A DNA stretch of 6,390 nucleotides from JBBCJM01 sp037190175 (GTDB lineage Bacteria > Pseudomonadota > Alphaproteobacteria > Rhodobacterales > Rhodobacteraceae). The stretch lies in assembly GCA_037190175.1 (NCBI GenBank), contig JBBCJM010000050.1, positions 1 through 6,390 on the forward strand. The letters run 5' to 3'. Position numbers and translations under genes: made by a program. Position 1 is the first letter of the stretch. Each line of letters opens with the position of its first letter. Below, piece after piece: positions 5,164 to 6,390 of the stretch. Under the pieces are notes generated by a model that saw nothing but the letters and a program-made list of their open reading frames with translations, was not told where the DNA came from and ran no database searches.

Positions 5164-6216
5164 ATGACCACCCGCCGCCTGTTCCTCGCCGGTCTCGCCG
5201 CTGCCGCCGTGCCGAAACCCAGTTGGGCCGATGCGGGCCACCCCGCCTATCTGTCGGCCGGCAAGCGGGGCGAGGATTATGTGCTGCACGGGCTGGATGC
5301 CGCAGGCGCCACCCTGTTCGCCCTGCCGCTGCCCGCACGCGGCCATGCCGCCGCCGCCCACCCGGAACGGCCCGAGGCGGTGGCCTTTGCCCGCCGTCCC
5401 GGCACCTATGCGCTGGTGATCGACTGCCGCGACGGCGCGGTGCGCCACCGGCTGACCCCGCCCGCCACCCACCAGTTCAACGGACACGGCGCGTTTTCCG
5501 CCGATGGGTCGGTGCTGATGACGTCCGAAGTCGTCGCCGAAACCTCCGAAGGCCGGATCGGGCTGTGGGAGGCCACCCGCTACACCCGGATCGGCGAATG
5601 GCCCTCGGGCGGGACCGGCCCGCACGAGATCCGCCGGATGCCCTCGGGCGCGCTGATGGTGGCGAACGGCGGCATCGCCACCGATCCGAACGACCGCACC
5701 AAGCTGAACGTGGAGACGATGCGGCCCAACCTGTCGCTGATCGCTCCCGATGGCCGCCTGCTGGACCGGGCGGAACTGCCCGGGGAACTGCACCAGAACT
5801 CCATCCGCCATCTGGCAGTGACCGGCGACGGCGTGGCCTTCGCCATGCAGTGGGAGGGCGACCCGGCCGAACCCGTGCCACTGTTGGGCCTCTGGACCCC
5901 GGGCCAGGCGCCCGTCCTTTGCCCGCCGGACGACACCCAGATGTTCGCCATGCAGGGCTATGCCGGCTCCATCGCCGCGACGCCCACGCGCATCGCCATC
6001 ACCTCGCCGCGCGGCGGGGTGGTGATGCTGTTCGACCGCCAGGGCCGCCCCGTCGCCACCCACCGCCGCGCCGACATCTGCGGGGTGGCGGCCAGCGGGG
6101 CAGGGTTCCTCGCCAGCGACGGATCCGGCAGCCTTTGGCAGGTCAGCGATACCGGCCTGCACCCGGCAGTGACCAACGGCCCGCAATGGGACAATCACAT
6201 GGTGGCACTCGCCTGA
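5164..6216 (+). CDS. Tat-exported DUF1513 protein, predicted beta-propeller
   Basis: The protein has 350 residues. The N-terminus TRRLFLAGLAAAAV carries a twin-arginine (Tat) motif, with cleavage likely after Ala22 or Ala24. The body is a series of short beta-rich repeats with blade-like motifs: FNGHGAFSADGS (105-116), GPHEIRRMPSGALMVANGG (152-170), HQNSIRHLAV (210-219) and a final WDNHMV (342-347). This pattern and the neighbours fit DUF1513, whose members look like propellers; several conserved His residues (108, 154, 210, 216, 345) could bind a ligand. No catalytic role is known. It starts three bases after the imelysin stop and is almost certainly translated with it. Tat export suggests folding, perhaps with a cofactor, before export, unlike its Sec-exported neighbours. 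Confidence 0.87.
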   Translation: MTTRRLFLAGLAAAAVPKPSWADAGHPAYLSAGKRGEDYVLHGLDAAGATLFALPLPARGHAAAAHPERPEAVAFARRPGTYALVIDCRDGAVRHRLTPPATHQFNGHGAFSADGSVLMTSEVVAETSEGRIGLWEATRYTRIGEWPSGGTGPHEIRRMPSGALMVANGGIATDPNDRTKLNVETMRPNLSLIAPDGRLLDRAELPGELHQNSIRHLAVTGDGVAFAMQWEGDPAEPVPLLGLWTPGQAPVLCPPDDTQMFAMQGYAGSIAATPTRIAITSPRGGVVMLFDRQGRPVATHRRADICGVAASGAGFLASDGSGSLWQVSDTGLHPAVTNGPQWDNHMVALA

Positions 6217-6241
6217 CCAAAGGCGCCGCGCCCCCTCTTTG

Positions 6242-6259
6242 CCTTGATCCAAATATCCC
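6242..6259 (+). other. AT-rich motif in 3' intergenic region (possible family-wide repeat)
   Basis: CCTTGATCCAAATATCCC, followed by a G-run, stands 25 bases after the DUF1513 stop. I recall similar TTGA-CCAAATATCC stretches at many gene ends in Rhodobacteraceae genomes, which would make it a lineage-specific intergenic repeat or 3'-processing signal. That recollection cannot be verified here, and within the window it occurs once. Confidence 0.25.
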
Positions 6260-6298
6260 GGGGGCGGGCGCAACCTCTCCACACGCGCGCCGGCAGCC

Positions 6299-6315
6299 AG
6301 GGGGCAGGGCCCCCT
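6299..6315 (+). terminator. Hairpin, possible terminator of di-heme operon
   Basis: AGGGGGC (6299-6305) and GCCCCCT (6309-6315) form a perfect 7-bp stem with a 3-base AGG loop, 82 bases after the last stop. Only two T bases follow, so it is not a textbook intrinsic terminator. It is the first stable symmetrical hairpin downstream of DUF1513. Confidence 0.35.
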
Positions 6316-6349
6316 TCGCGCCTTCCGCGCCAGAGGCGAGCGGGGGAAT

Positions 6350-6390
6350 GGCGGGGTGAACCCCGCCCTACGCCGCGTCCCGTAGGGCGG
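6350..6390. repeat. REP-like inverted pair (REPIN-type), truncated by window end
   Basis: GGCGGGG (6350-6356), loop TGAA and CCCCGCC (6361-6367) form a hairpin that runs into CTACG. Read on the minus strand this is CGTAGGGCGG... , a GTAG tetranucleotide followed by a palindrome. After eight spacer bases (6373-6380), CGTAGGGCGG (6381-6390) starts the same unit on the plus strand; it is the exact reverse complement of 6363-6372. GTAG plus a palindrome is the form of REP elements mobilised by RAYT (TnpA_REP) transposases, and two inverted units form a REPIN. The second unit is cut off at 6390. Confidence 0.55.

Noticed and set aside
3850..6282. 810-codon open frame on the minus strand
   Set aside because: It lies opposite three well-recognised + strand genes. 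Its translation is Gly/Arg/Ala/Gln-rich low-complexity sequence without domains, as expected from antisense frames in GC-rich codon-biased DNA.
4344..6359. 671-codon + strand open frame overlapping the second imelysin and DUF1513 genes
   Set aside because: Its translation is Arg/Pro/Gly-rich with no motif, and it crosses two genes with clear signal peptides and family features.

Overview
The window is GC-rich (roughly two thirds G+C by eye). Its gene content, codon use and regulatory sites point to an alphaproteobacterium of the Rhodobacterales (Rhodobacter/Paracoccus-like). All seven confident genes lie on the + strand and concern iron: small-protein heme uptake, periplasmic iron handling, iron storage and iron release. 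No RNA gene, insertion sequence or CRISPR array is visible.

Layout. Bases 1-246 are a leader with a weak promoter candidate, an inverted repeat CCGA-N9-TCGG and a possible 11-codon upstream ORF. Three closely spaced genes follow: hemP (247-408), a Sec-exported imelysin-like protein with an intact GxHxxE motif (427-1686), and bfd, the bacterioferritin-associated ferredoxin (1694-1948). Sixteen bases after bfd lies a perfect 17-bp palindrome TTTAGAA-TTA-TTCTAAA (1964-1980). It matches the Irr-box (ICE) and heads the separate bacterioferritin gene bfr (2072-2557), whose ferroxidase and heme ligands are all present. After a GC-rich hairpin, a second copy of CCGA-N9-TCGG (2616-2636) precedes a tight three-gene operon: a di-heme cytochrome c of the DUF1111 family (2670-4181), a second imelysin-like protein whose motif His is replaced by Ser (4207-5160), and a Tat-exported DUF1513 protein (5164-6216). 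The last 174 bases hold no gene. They contain a hairpin and, at the very end, what looks like two inverted REP-type units (GTAG plus hairpin), the second cut off by the window edge.

How the parts fit. The two CCGA-N9-TCGG sites have the spacing and half-sites of IscR type-1 operators. In Rhodobacterales an IscR-like regulator is proposed to act on the Iron-Rhodo-box, so both iron-acquisition units may share one low-iron control. The Irr-box sits between bfd and bfr, which suggests opposite control of iron release (bfd, with the uptake genes) and iron storage (bfr). The di-heme protein, the second imelysin and DUF1513 form a conserved but poorly understood periplasmic set. With the first imelysin it recalls EfeOB (M75 domain plus Tat-exported heme peroxidase) without a visible permease. 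This set is the best candidate here for an undescribed system; its biochemistry cannot be read from sequence alone.
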